From NCBI RefSeq assembly GCF_000973105.1, contig NC_015844.1, positions 5,080,501 to 5,144,500 of the forward strand: a stretch of 64,000 nucleotides of DNA, given 5' to 3'. Numbering within the stretch: position 1 is the first letter of the stretch; each line of letters starts with the position of its first letter. This DNA is from Zobellia galactanivorans. Its GTDB lineage: Bacteria > Bacteroidota > Bacteroidia > Flavobacteriales > Flavobacteriaceae. The notes beneath the pieces are model-generated. The model was given only the letters and a program-made list of their open reading frames with translations, had not been told where the DNA came from and searched no databases. Of this stretch, positions 7,723 through 16,645 are shown piece after piece. Both the position numbers and the translations under genes were made by a program.

Positions 7723-9132
7723 TTAGAATTTATTTTCAATTTCTGCCGCTTCCAGCATTAGGTAATGAAGGTCTGTGTTCTTTATAAAAGGTTTTAATAG
7801 ATGGTTTCCGGGACCGTACAAAGCCAGTTCTACATAATCAGCAGAATGCTGCATACTTATCCAACCCACAGAATTATGCTGTTCTTGTATTTTAGCCAAA
7901 ATCTTAAAAGGAAGATGTTTGGGGTTGTAAAGCCCATCTTCTGTTTTTAGGTTGGCATAATAGCTCAATAGCTGTTCGCATTCTTCATTGGTAATTGCAA
8001 AATTATTAGCATAGTTAACCCTTTCTTTTACTTGGGATATGGAAGTCTCTTTACCTATTCCGTTTAAAATCCATTCATTAGTATGTTTGTATTTTTGAAT
8101 GGTATCAAAATTATCATTCGCTTCAGTTCCATAGATAACTCCAGGGTTGGCATTACCGTGGTCGGTGGTAATAATAATTAATGTTTCTCCATCTTGTTCC
8201 GCAAAATGCATTGCTATTTGAATGGCCTCATCATGAGCGGTCTGGTCATAAATAAGTCCGGCAATATCATTACCATGAGCAGCCCAGTCTACTTTTCCTG
8301 CTTCTACCTGTAGTACAAAGCCTTTAGGGTGGTCCTTCATTGCCTCAATAGCTTTTTGGGTCATTTCGCCAAGCGTAGGCACTTTTTGAAGTAGCTCTTT
8401 ACTATTTTGTCTGTCTATAGTATATGGAAGTCCGTTATCATGAAAAACCCCTAATATAGGCTTGTCAATTGAAGCGGAAAACATGTCGTTTCTTGTTTTG
8501 ACTACTTCATATCCGTTTGATGCAAAAGCCTCATACATGTCTTTTTTATCTTTTCTCTTCTCGGGAGCAAAATAATTGTTTCCGCCACCCATCATTACAT
8601 CAAATTTATACTCTAAATACTTTTCCGCTATCTGTTCCTGGGCATTTCTAGATTTAGAATTTATACAAAAACCTGCAGGAGTAGCATGGGTGATGGGCAC
8701 AGTAGTAACACAACCTGCTTTCTTACCTGCTTGTTTAAATTTTTGCCAAATGGGTAAATGTTCTTCTCCATTTTGACTTACATTCAACGAACCGTTGGCA
8801 ATGCGAACACCACCTCCCCAAGAAGAGCTAGCGGCTGCTGAGTCTGTAACGATAGAACTGGCGGAAGCCATATCCATAAGGGATCTACTTACTTTATTGT
8901 CTTTGTAAAGCTGTAACCAGTTTGAGCATTTACCTGTCTTTCTGGATAGATACAGGTCAGTCATATTTAAGGTGCCAGTGCTCATTCCATCACTTACGAT
9001 TACAATAATATTCTTAGCTTTTTTATTTTTACTATCATATTTAATAGTATTGGCCGCACCACTAATTGGGTGTAGTAAAGCTGTTCCTAAAGTGGCCAGT
9101 GATCCGTTTCTGAAAAATTTTCTTCTGTTCAT
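7723..9132 (-). CDS. Alkaline phosphatase, PhoA family, Tat-exported
   Basis: 469 residues. The N-terminus MNRRKFFRNGSLATLG is a twin-arginine-like signal. Catalytic features are visible: metal ligand Asp48 in VSDGMS, nucleophile Ser98 in VTDSAAAS, TTDHGNAN, and the C-terminal HSAD. It hydrolyses phosphomonoesters in the periplasm using two zinc ions and one magnesium. Last gene of a minus-strand operon with a COG0523 GTPase, an ABC exporter-like pair and a small Cys-x2-Cys protein; 30 bases separate it from the latter. The context suggests a link to zinc supply rather than to phosphate starvation, but that is inference. Confidence 0.92.
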   Translation of the reverse strand: MNRRKFFRNGSLATLGTALLHPISGAANTIKYDSKNKKAKNIIVIVSDGMSTGTLNMTDLYLSRKTGKCSNWLQLYKDNKVSRSLMDMASASSIVTDSAAASSSWGGGVRIANGSLNVSQNGEEHLPIWQKFKQAGKKAGCVTTVPITHATPAGFCINSKSRNAQEQIAEKYLEYKFDVMMGGGNNYFAPEKRKDKKDMYEAFASNGYEVVKTRNDMFSASIDKPILGVFHDNGLPYTIDRQNSKELLQKVPTLGEMTQKAIEAMKDHPKGFVLQVEAGKVDWAAHGNDIAGLIYDQTAHDEAIQIAMHFAEQDGETLIIITTDHGNANPGVIYGTEANDNFDTIQKYKHTNEWILNGIGKETSISQVKERVNYANNFAITNEECEQLLSYYANLKTEDGLYNPKHLPFKILAKIQEQHNSVGWISMQHSADYVELALYGPGNHLLKPFIKNTDLHYLMLEAAEIENKF

Positions 9133-9162
9133 TTTTATATTTATTAGTTGTAAAGAGGCTGA

Positions 9163-9603
9163 TTATTTCAATTGAAAACCGGAGCAATCAGTAAGTATGT
9201 AATTAAAGTGCTCTACATCGTCTTTATTCAGTTTTAACGTGCCAGTTATAAGCACCACATCATCTGTTTCAAAGTCGGGTTTGGATTTAAACTGTATTTC
9301 TATTGCCGTTTCCGGTCCGCCATTGCCACAAAAGAAACAGGAGGCCAATGGGTTTTTAGATAGAATAATCAATTCACCGTTTGGGTCTATGTCTAAATAA
9401 TATCCTGAAACTGATACTTCCTTGCCCTGAAGATTAACTATTTCTTTACTGAATTCTGGGTATAGAAAGTCTGATTCATAGGCCGGAAAATATTTTTCGG
9501 TGTAATCTATTTTGGCTAGGTCATCCCATGTAAGGTCTACCTGACCCATAGCACTCGTAGAAATGAGCAAAAATAGCGCGTAAAGGAAATTATTTTTCAT
9601 CAC
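9163..9603 (-). CDS. Secreted Cys-x2-Cys protein, DUF3299-like
   Basis: 146 residues with a signal peptide (MMKNNFLYALFLLISTSAMGQ). The body is a small beta fold with the motif LASCFFCGNGGPETAIEI and a late DCSGF cysteine. The layout (L-x-G-x-x-V-x-V-x-G, then a Cys motif before an I-x-V strand) resembles DUF3299 proteins, which accompany ABC permeases in zinc-regulated clusters of some Gammaproteobacteria. The resemblance is from memory and not tested. The start overlaps the permease stop by 14 bases, so the two are co-translated. Confidence 0.7.
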   Translation of the reverse strand: MMKNNFLYALFLLISTSAMGQVDLTWDDLAKIDYTEKYFPAYESDFLYPEFSKEIVNLQGKEVSVSGYYLDIDPNGELIILSKNPLASCFFCGNGGPETAIEIQFKSKPDFETDDVVLITGTLKLNKDDVEHFNYILTDCSGFQLK

Positions 9604-10831
9604 TTAAAATTTTTGAGATATTCATTTTTAATAAAGGGAGAATGGCCAACACAATTGAAACCACAGATATAGCTATTACTATTAGTAAGGTCTGTAGGAT
9701 TTGGTTAGTAGAAAATGTCAAAATTATATCTTGTTGAAATTGGGATTTAAATACATTGACCATAAAATGTAACCCAATCTGAGAAAGCAGAAAACCAAAA
9801 AATAAGGAAGCCAGTATCATTAATATGCCTTCAAAGCCTACAATACGGAACAATTGAAAATTACTGGCACCGTAGGTGCGCATTAAGGCAAGGTCAAAAG
9901 AACGCTCTCTGACCATTTTGTAAAGGCCAATAAAAATAGATATTGACGAAATGAGTAGAATTATATAAGCAATCCAAGAAATTGCTTTAACCCCAATTGC
10001 CGTATAACGGAATAGTCTCTCCAACTCATATTTGGGCATGGCCGCTTGCATATCCGTATTTGCATTGATGTTTCTTGGCATGGTCATATAACCCATAGGG
10101 TTTCTGAAGGTAACAAGCATAGAAGTTACTTCCCTTTCATCTGCTTCATGTAAATCATGTTCTTCATCGTGGTCATGTTCCTTATGAACTTCTTCATTTT
10201 TATCATGTTCTTCGCTATGATGGTGTACATGCCAAATACTTGCTAGTTCAGTTATGATGAGTCTGTCAATAACTTTGTACGTAGGCTTATAAATACCAAC
10301 AACTATAAAGGATTCATCGTGTTGTTCAATTGAATTCTCTGTTAAGCCGTGAGAACTTACAAACGTATCGCCCAGTTTTAAGCCTAATTGTTGTGCTACT
10401 TCATGGCCTAAAACAGTCTCCATAGAATTTTTGACTTCTCTTCCTTCAAAAAGTTCAGCACCATACATTTTTGCAAAACCTAAGGTAGACCCAACAATAC
10501 GGTAGCTCTTATAATTATCTCCATACGATATAGGCACTGCGTCCTTCACTAATGGATTCTTAGCCATTTTTTCAACTTCATAATATGGAATATTACCCGT
10601 TGGGTTATCTATGTGTAGAACCGAGGAAAGTACCAATTGTAAAGGACTGCCCTTGGCACCTACTACCATTTCTACATTGCCAATACCGTTTTCAAACTGG
10701 TTTTGTATGGAAGTGTCCAACTGTTGTATACCTAGCAATAAACCAATACTAATGGATAGAGAGAATACACTAAGGAAGGCATAGAGCGGCTTATGACTGA
10801 TGTTTTTGAGACTTATTATCCAATTATTCAT
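9590..10831 (-). CDS. ABC transporter permease (FtsX/MacB/LolE type) with His-rich loop
   Basis: 413 residues. One N-terminal membrane helix, a large periplasmic domain (about 40-280), then three C-terminal helices with the FtsX-like signature around RERSFDLALMRTYGAS. The periplasmic domain holds a strongly His/Asp/Glu-rich stretch at about 201-230 beginning HVHHHSEEHD, of the kind seen in zinc transporters and zinc-binding proteins. Most permeases of this type drive lipoprotein release or export; the His-rich insert and neighbours point to a metal-related role. The stop overlaps the next gene and the start overlaps the ATPase stop (ATGA at 10828-10831). Confidence 0.85.
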   Translation of the reverse strand: MNNWIISLKNISHKPLYAFLSVFSLSISIGLLLGIQQLDTSIQNQFENGIGNVEMVVGAKGSPLQLVLSSVLHIDNPTGNIPYYEVEKMAKNPLVKDAVPISYGDNYKSYRIVGSTLGFAKMYGAELFEGREVKNSMETVLGHEVAQQLGLKLGDTFVSSHGLTENSIEQHDESFIVVGIYKPTYKVIDRLIITELASIWHVHHHSEEHDKNEEVHKEHDHDEEHDLHEADEREVTSMLVTFRNPMGYMTMPRNINANTDMQAAMPKYELERLFRYTAIGVKAISWIAYIILLISSISIFIGLYKMVRERSFDLALMRTYGASNFQLFRIVGFEGILMILASLFFGFLLSQIGLHFMVNVFKSQFQQDIILTFSTNQILQTLLIVIAISVVSIVLAILPLLKMNISKILSDEK

Positions 10832-11457
10832 AGCGTAATTACATTTTTGAACGCAGACTTAATTCTGATATCATGGGTAATGACTATCAAATTTGCTCGA
10901 TTTTTTCCGGCCTGTTGTTGTAACAATTGTAATACGGCCATACAGTTTTCATCATCTAGGTTAGAGGTAGGCTCATCGGCCAAAATAACTTGAGGGTTAT
11001 GTACTACGGCCATAGCAATTCCTAGACGCTGTAGTTGACCTTCGCTGAGTTCATTGATCTGTTTCTTTTTAGTTTCGGTTAAATCCAATTGCTCCAATAA
11101 TGAATCGATTATAGTATGGTTGATGGATTTTTTGCTAAAAAAAAGGCGTGCCTTTAGATTATCAAGAACATTTAAAGACCTGACAGCATGACTTTTTTGA
11201 AATACAAGCCCAATATTTTGTCCCCTGAATTTATCCAATTCCGAATGAGATAGTGAGTTGATAGCTACTTCATCAATTACTAGTGCACCACTGGCGGGTT
11301 TTAAAAGGCCTGCCAAAAGATGGAGTAGTGTTGTTTTACCTATTCCGGATTTTCCTAAAATCAGCAAATGCTCTTGCTCTTTTAAAGCGATGTTTGGAAA
11401 GCGGAACGTATGTTCCGCTTTTTTGTAATGGAATGTGAGATTGTCTGTTTGAACCAT
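10828..11457 (-). CDS. ABC transporter ATP-binding protein (LolD/MacB type)
   Basis: 209 residues. Walker A GKSGIGKTT (35-43), Q-loop region, signature LSEGQLQRLGIA and Walker B VILADEPTS are all present. Powers the adjacent permease; overlap of four bases shows tight coupling. 25 bases downstream of the COG0523 gene in the same operon. Confidence 0.92.
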   Translation of the reverse strand: MVQTDNLTFHYKKAEHTFRFPNIALKEQEHLLILGKSGIGKTTLLHLLAGLLKPASGALVIDEVAINSLSHSELDKFRGQNIGLVFQKSHAVRSLNVLDNLKARLFFSKKSINHTIIDSLLEQLDLTETKKKQINELSEGQLQRLGIAMAVVHNPQVILADEPTSNLDDENCMAVLQLLQQQAGKNRANLIVITHDIRIKSAFKNVITL

Positions 11458-11482
11458 ATTAAATGTTTTCGCTTAAATAGTA

Positions 11483-12679
11483 CTACGCTATGGGCCATTG
11501 ATCTTCTTGTGGAAATAATTGTCCTTTCCAGACCTGTATTTCTGGCTCTGTGAGAATACAGTCTTCCAATTCGGAAATCATTTTTTCTTTATTTATGTGC
11601 TGCCCAATAAAAACTAGTTCTATTTTTCTATCACCATAAAGAACATCCCAGTCTGATTCAATTTGACCTTGATTTTCAGAAAAAGAAGCATAGTTTATCC
11701 GTTCTGAAAAGGGCATGGATGTCCACCAAACACCAGCAGAATCGGCTTTGTAAGAACCTCCTGCAGAGCTCCATAATAATGCTTGGTCTGATCTAGAAGC
11801 CAACCAAAATAATCCTTTACTTCTGATGATGTTTTGAGGAAAGCTTTGGTTCAGGTAATTCAAAAAACGTTCTGGGTGAAATGGCTTTTTACTTCTGAAA
11901 ACAAAAGAACTTATTCCGTATTCTTCAGTTTCAGGTACATGCTCATTTTCTAATTCTTGTATCCATCCCGCTGCAGCTTCGGCTTTTTCATAATCGAACA
12001 AGCTTGTGTTTATCACATTTTTTAGTTCAACTTTAGATTTAGTTGCTTCTATAATACGAGCTTCAGGATTTAATTTATGAATAATGGCCGTGAGTTCTTC
12101 TAGCTGATCAGTAGTAACCAAATCAATTTTATTGATGATAATAACGTTGGCAAATTCAATTTGATCGGTGAGTAAATTAACAATAGTTCTATGGTCGCCC
12201 TCAATGTCGGTTAGAGATCTCGTGGTAAGATAGTCTGGGCTAGAGAAGTCTTTTAAAAAGTTAAAAGCATCAACAACGGTTACCATAGCGTCTATATAAC
12301 TGAATCGACTTAAATCAATAGTACCATCTTCACTTTCAAAAGTGAAAGTTTGTGCAACAGGTATAGGTTCACTGATGCCTGTGCTTTCTATAAGCAGGTA
12401 ATCAAACCTATTTTGACTAGCTAGTTTTTCAACTTCCACCATAAGGTCTTCTCTAAGTGTGCAGCAAATACACCCATTGGACATTTCTACTAATTTTTCT
12501 TCGGTTCTTGAGAGTGTATTTTCATTTTCAATGAACTGTGCGTCAATATTAACTTCGCTCATATCATTTACGATAACAGCTACTTTCAGTCCTTCTTTGT
12601 TGTGTAATATATGGTTGAGCAATGTGGTTTTTCCCGCGCCAAGAAAACCACTTAATACTGTTACTGGGAGTTTTTTCAT
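11483..12679 (-). CDS. COG0523/CobW-family GTPase (metal chaperone), second copy
   Basis: 398 residues. Walker [10 protein letters not shown] at 11-19, metal motif CICC at 70-73, and an intact NKID guanine motif at about residue 170, followed by a C-terminal CobW-C domain (about 250-390). Longer than the paralogue at 6553-7458 and with canonical GTPase motifs. First gene of the leftward operon with the His-rich ABC system and the phosphatase. A degenerate GAAAT-AGA-GTTTT match to the Zur-box pattern lies at 12753-12765, too weak to call. Confidence 0.9.
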   Translation of the reverse strand: MKKLPVTVLSGFLGAGKTTLLNHILHNKEGLKVAVIVNDMSEVNIDAQFIENENTLSRTEEKLVEMSNGCICCTLREDLMVEVEKLASQNRFDYLLIESTGISEPIPVAQTFTFESEDGTIDLSRFSYIDAMVTVVDAFNFLKDFSSPDYLTTRSLTDIEGDHRTIVNLLTDQIEFANVIIINKIDLVTTDQLEELTAIIHKLNPEARIIEATKSKVELKNVINTSLFDYEKAEAAAGWIQELENEHVPETEEYGISSFVFRSKKPFHPERFLNYLNQSFPQNIIRSKGLFWLASRSDQALLWSSAGGSYKADSAGVWWTSMPFSERINYASFSENQGQIESDWDVLYGDRKIELVFIGQHINKEKMISELEDCILTEPEIQVWKGQLFPQEDQWPIA

Positions 12680-13197
12680 ATGATTTGTGAAACAGAAAAT
12701 AAGTTTCGTTTTTTATTTAAAAGGTACAGTTAAACTAGAGCTACCATATATCGAAATAGAGTTTTACAAAGCTGTATGATTAAATACAACTTCAAATATT
12801 CAGGGATATAGGCAGTTGGATTTCTAGTCCTAATTTTAATTATCATTAACGGATTTTCGATTTATAAGCGCATCACCATAGGTTGGAGCATGAACCCAAT
12901 CAACAAATTTGTAGTCGTGAATTTTTTCGTAGCATAGTCTGAGACGTAGTCATGTCTGTATTATTTCACGAACTATAAACAATGGATAATTTCCCCCACA
13001 AATGAGTTGAGCAAACCTATACAAGGAGAAGATGTAATTGATAAAAGCATTCGCACCTTTACTTATAGGGGCGTACAATTTTCAACATAAAGGACTAGAA
13101 GAAATATTGGATGTTCAATTGTCCAACACTATATGATCAACTAGTTGACTACGTTATGTTTAGTAACCTTTTTCAATAATAAAATGTATAGGAATAC
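12680..13197. other. Intergenic stretch with possible gene remnants
   Basis: No intact gene. On the minus strand 12869-12959 reads HDYVSDYATKKFTTTNLL, which resembles the N-terminal part of IS4-type transposases. On the plus strand about 12951-13090 an ATG-less frame reads YFTNYKQWIISPTNEL and ends in TAA. Both are short and of low certainty. Confidence 0.3.
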
Positions 13198-13506
13198 TTA
13201 GAATAAAGAAGGAGGAGGGCGGGAGAGGAGTTGGTCTGCGGAAATTACTGAGGAAACAACAAAATCATAGGCTTCAGTAATCTTTTCCGGCTGAAAATAT
13301 TCAATATTTTCAATAACTAAATCCTGTGAGTCAGGAGTAATGGACGGAGTTAAATTATTTGTGTTGATGTGGACACAAATAGCACAATCTACTCCATGAT
13401 TTTCATCATCAGTATGAGAAAAGACATGAAGCCCTGCCATTTTTGCTGTAATGAACAAGGCAAGGAAGAGAAAGGTGATGCTATTTTTTAAACTACCATT
13501 TTTCAT
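13198..13506 (-). CDS. Small secreted or membrane protein with His/Cys motif
   Basis: 102 residues from ATG 13506. An N-terminal hydrophobic segment (SITFLFLALFITAKMAG) is followed by HVFSHTDDENHG and DCAICVH, a compact set of His, Asp and Cys residues that could bind metal. The C-terminal third is featureless. Small proteins of this kind are found near metal-uptake genes in Bacteroidota, and the zinc operon begins 500 bases downstream. Family not recognised; function unknown. Confidence 0.55.
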   Translation of the reverse strand: MKNGSLKNSITFLFLALFITAKMAGLHVFSHTDDENHGVDCAICVHINTNNLTPSITPDSQDLVIENIEYFQPEKITEAYDFVVSSVISADQLLSRPPPSLF

Positions 13507-13729
13507 CAAACACAAACTTAATCAAATAAACAAAACTTCATGTTAATATAAACCAAATTAAACTTAGCCCGTTACTAGGTTTTTGCATGTTTTTAAATCT
13601 TGTCAATAGATTAAAATTGATTGTTTGGTGTTCGCAATGAATTTTCTAACGCCTGTAAAGCCCGTTCTCGCTTCAAATATGACCATCATTTTAATTTTAG
13701 ATGGGGGTATCTTTTTAATGCACAGTTTT

Positions 13730-14119
13730 TTAGTAGAGGTTAGCCATATCTGTAGAATTTTCTTCTATGAAATACCCTTTTACAACATCTCTTAAATGTT
13801 TTTCCTTTAAGGTAGAATTGGCAGTTTTATATTCTTGGTGTATAAGTTTAACGGCTGGGAAAGTCTCGCATTTTAATTCTTCCCCGTTTTTGTTTGTTAC
13901 TTTTAAGGTTGCCGTACCCTTTAAAAGATTTTTCCCTGAAATGGTAAGTGTTTTGAATTCCTCCTCATGCTTCAAATTTAAAGTGTTGTTCGTGGTACTT
14001 TCTAATAAAATATCTGATTTTATGTTAGAAACGTGTGTTAGTCTTTCTGCAGCTTTTTTATTATTGCTACAAGAAATGAAAAGTGAGGTAAGGCCAATGA
14101 ATAGAATTTGATATTTCAT
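13730..14119 (-). CDS. Small lipoprotein of unknown function
   Basis: 129 residues from ATG 14119. The start MKYQILFIGLTSLFISCSN is a lipoprotein signal with the lipobox Cys at residue 17. The mature part is Lys/Thr-rich and beta-like, with an Ig-like TISGKNLLKGTATLKV strand pattern. No family recognised. AT-rich like the rest of the island. Confidence 0.6.
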   Translation of the reverse strand: MKYQILFIGLTSLFISCSNNKKAAERLTHVSNIKSDILLESTTNNTLNLKHEEEFKTLTISGKNLLKGTATLKVTNKNGEELKCETFPAVKLIHQEYKTANSTLKEKHLRDVVKGYFIEENSTDMANLY

Positions 14120-14240
14120 AATTGTAATGTTTTTTAACACTACAAATTTGAGGATTGCGTCTCTTTGTAAACACACGTAATTAGGTGAAATGACATACCC
14201 TGTTTTCAGGGGTGTTCAAAAACTAGATTTTATATCAAAA

Positions 14241-14272
14241 AAAATCGCCTATAGGTTTTTATAGACGATTTT
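14241..14272 (-). terminator. Terminator of the broken membrane gene
   Basis: On the minus strand AAATCGTCTATA and TATAGGCGATTT pair around a short loop with one mismatch and are followed by a run of eight Ts. Lies downstream of the pseudogene at 14502-14815. Confidence 0.6.
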
Positions 14273-14501
14273 GTATACAGTATGGATTGATAACGTTAAG
14301 TTCCTATCATTTCACTCATTTCTTTTTTTAACTCTAGCTTGCATAGTCTGATGCTGTTCATGCATTACAAGTGGAACACTTGTTATGTGAGCCGACAATA
14401 CGAGGAGAGAGTAAGGTATATGGCTTAGAAATTATGCTATAAATTTGCGCTGTAAACAAAATTAAAATAGGGCTAGAATTATAACCTAGCCCTTATTTAA
14501 G

Positions 14502-14815
14502 TTATAATTTCCGAAGGTTCAATATTACAAATACTCCAATTATTAAAGTTATGAATACTGTTGGCAACATTACATAAAACCAATTAAAATCTCGTTTTAC
14601 AGTATAAAACTTAGCCTCATAATTGTCCCATTCGTTTCCTTTGCTGCCATATCACCCATGTGCTGCATTCCATAATACCAGATCCAGCTGAATTCATCTT
14701 CAAGTAAAGGATATTTTTTATACTGAGGATAAGCTTCATAATCTCCTAAAAAGTGGATTTCAAAATTTTTAGCTGTTGCGGTAAGCTGACGAGAATGCTG
14801 TGAAAAATTTATTGA
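14502..14815 (-). pseudogene. Frameshifted 3' remnant of a membrane-protein gene
   Basis: The minus strand encodes a convincing protein tail in two frames. About 14641-14815 reads ...GDYEAYPQYKKYPLLEDEF then SWIWYYGMQHMGDMA. From about 14640 to the TAA at 14502-14504 a different frame gives DNYEAKFYTVKRDF then NWFYVMLPTVFITLIIG and a positively charged end, i.e. a C-terminal membrane helix. The shift lies near 14636-14648. Upstream the frame hits TAG at 14816-14818, so the N-terminal part is lost. The topology would fit the end of an ABC-2-type permease, but that is a guess. Confidence 0.6.
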
Positions 14816-14872
14816 CTAAGAGTTTCTCATAAATCGTAAATTTTAAGAGAATTTAAAAGGTTAGCTTTTTTT

Positions 14873-14964
14873 TGGCGCTGGCCAAGCGTTGGCAAATTGT
14901 GTTTTAAAATGAACGCCATTTAGCGTTTATTTTAAAAAAGCAATCGAGCGTTTGGCTGTGCGGC
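14873..14964. repeat. Long imperfect palindrome with 15-bp central hairpin
   Basis: The centre is a 15-base stem (14902-14916 with 14923-14937, one G-T mismatch) around the loop CATTTA. Outside it GGCGCTGGCCAAGCGTT on the left pairs imperfectly with AGCGTTTGGCTGTGCGGC on the right. The whole ~88-bp structure lies outside genes, next to Xer-like half-sites, and resembles a recombination site or a miniature element rather than a simple terminator. Confidence 0.55.
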
Positions 14965-15077
14965 AATTTTACATAACGACAAATTATGGAACAAATGAAA
15001 ATATGCGTCGCAGACACCGCTTAAAAGAAGTTGATGACCCTGTTGTAGATTTTAATCAATTCTCTGAGCGTCAGGGA

Positions 15078-15179
<102 letters not shown>

Positions 15180-15393
15180 GAGAGGCCCTACCGTCAGGAG
15201 AATTCAAACCTCGGGTATGTTTCATAAAATTTAAAAGATGTGTGCTAAAAAAGCCCTCTCTTCTTCTTGTGATGACTAAGCCGGTCAGATGTATATGAAT
15301 AAAACAATAATGTTTGGTTAAATCCAGGTTTCCCCAAAGATCCAACCAAACATTACAAACTAGCGTAAACGCTTAAGCAAAATAGGCAAATAG

Positions 15394-15732
15394 TTAATGG
15401 CTTGAACAAATGTTCAAATATTCATCGACACCTTCGTTAAGTCTTCGAAACTCCGCCAATTGCTTTTTAGCGCGCTCTAGGTGCGCGTTTACGGCTTTAC
15501 GGGTATCTTTTAACGAGGAAATAATTTCACGGTTGGTATGGCTTAAAGAATCCATTTTAGAGCGTAGGTTCTCTATACTTTCGTACAAACTGTAGGTTTT
15601 AGGCTCGCATCGGTAGGAATTCAATTTCGTACGTAACTGTATCAAATCCTTTTGATTGCGTTCTAACCTAACAACAATTGCATTTTTTTCATTTTCTTCT
15701 AATCTGGGTCTGCTTCGCTCGAGTGTTGTCAT
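15394..15732 (-). CDS. Coiled-coil protein of unknown function
   Basis: 112 residues, charged throughout, without signal peptide or membrane segment. Heptad-like patterns suggest one long coiled coil from about residue 15 to 100. The C-terminus ends with a single Cys (NICSSH). The coding composition is intermediate between the AT-rich island and the core. No family recognised; probably cytoplasmic. Confidence 0.55.
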   Translation of the reverse strand: MTTLERSRPRLEENEKNAIVVRLERNQKDLIQLRTKLNSYRCEPKTYSLYESIENLRSKMDSLSHTNREIISSLKDTRKAVNAHLERAKKQLAEFRRLNEGVDEYLNICSSH

Positions 15733-16178
15733 AGTACAAAGATTTTTAGGGTTGATGAGATGCTTTCGTGTTCCTTACTAAGTTAAGAAAAATCCCTCAA
15801 AAAAACACGCTTAACACCCACATAATCAACATTTAACATGAAATTTATATTCTTTGCTATACTATGTCCCAAGCCAAATATTCATTTTTTATACAGAAGT
15901 TATCAACCGATAATCAACTGAAAAATAAGCTCTTATGTTAAGAATTTACTTACAGTAAATCTACCTACATCACCGTCAGTAGCTCCCCTGATTTTTTCGC
16001 ATATTTTCCTAGAATTCTACTAATCAGCACCATAAATCATCCTGAATCGATAAAAACACCTGTGTTTCTCAATACTAAAATATCAGAATTTCCTCCAGTG
16101 CTTCCTGAAAATTTCAAAAAAAATACCCCTAAAAAGCACTGGGCTCCTTAAGGGCATCTCCTGTTTAGGTGGTTATGT
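15733..16178. other. Intergenic stretch, nothing recognised
   Basis: 446 bases with stop codons in all frames and no hairpin, repeat or tRNA that I can support. It carries AT-rich runs on the upstream side of the coiled-coil gene and may hold its promoter. Confidence 0.5.
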
Positions 16179-16496
16179 TTATTCTTCGTCCTCGAACTCG
16201 ATTTCTGCCATGGTACGTGACAAACGGTTCGAAAACGGGTCCTTGATCAAGTCTTGTAACAATCGCTCCCTCTTTCTTTCCGAAATGCTAAGGGTATCTA
16301 AAATTTCCCGGCGGCGTTTTACTTCGGCAATACGCTCTTCCTTTAATTGCTCCCGCTCCTTGGCACTCAGTATCAATTCGGGCTCAAAGCGCTCCATTAC
16401 CGTGTACTTGGTAACTTCCGCTGGCTTCTCTTGGGCCGATACTCCCCCTGCGTACATACAGACACAGGCAGTAATCAGCAAAAGATGATTTTTCAT
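16179..16496 (-). CDS. Small secreted protein of unknown function
   Basis: 105 residues. The signal peptide MKNHLLLITACVCMYAGG ends near SAQ. The mature part is helical and highly charged (KEREQLKEERIAEVKRRRE) with an acidic C-terminus (EFEDEE). Likely periplasmic. Not recognised. It is divergent from the YceI gene, with 149 bases between them. Confidence 0.65.
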   Translation of the reverse strand: MKNHLLLITACVCMYAGGVSAQEKPAEVTKYTVMERFEPELILSAKEREQLKEERIAEVKRRREILDTLSISERKRERLLQDLIKDPFSNRLSRTMAEIEFEDEE

Positions 16497-16645
16497 AACT
16501 GCTTCATATAGGTTCTTTTACGAAGATAGTAAATTGTTTGACAGGGTTCCTATTTCTCCCCTTACATTCATATTGGGCGGTATTTCCCGCCCTTTTACCG
16601 ATATATTGAAATAGTTTATCTTTATATACCGCTATTTTCTTCCTT

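Noticed and set aside
7723-9132. Phosphate-starvation (Pho) control of the alkaline phosphatase
   Set aside because: No Pho-type operator or phosphate transport gene is seen; it sits last in an operon with metal genes. Not excluded, but not supported by the sequence.
12753-12765. Zur-box-like GAAAT-AGA-GTTTT upstream of the second COG0523 gene
   Set aside because: Only the centre and a few arm bases match the two boxes at 5370-5420; in AT-rich DNA this can occur by chance.
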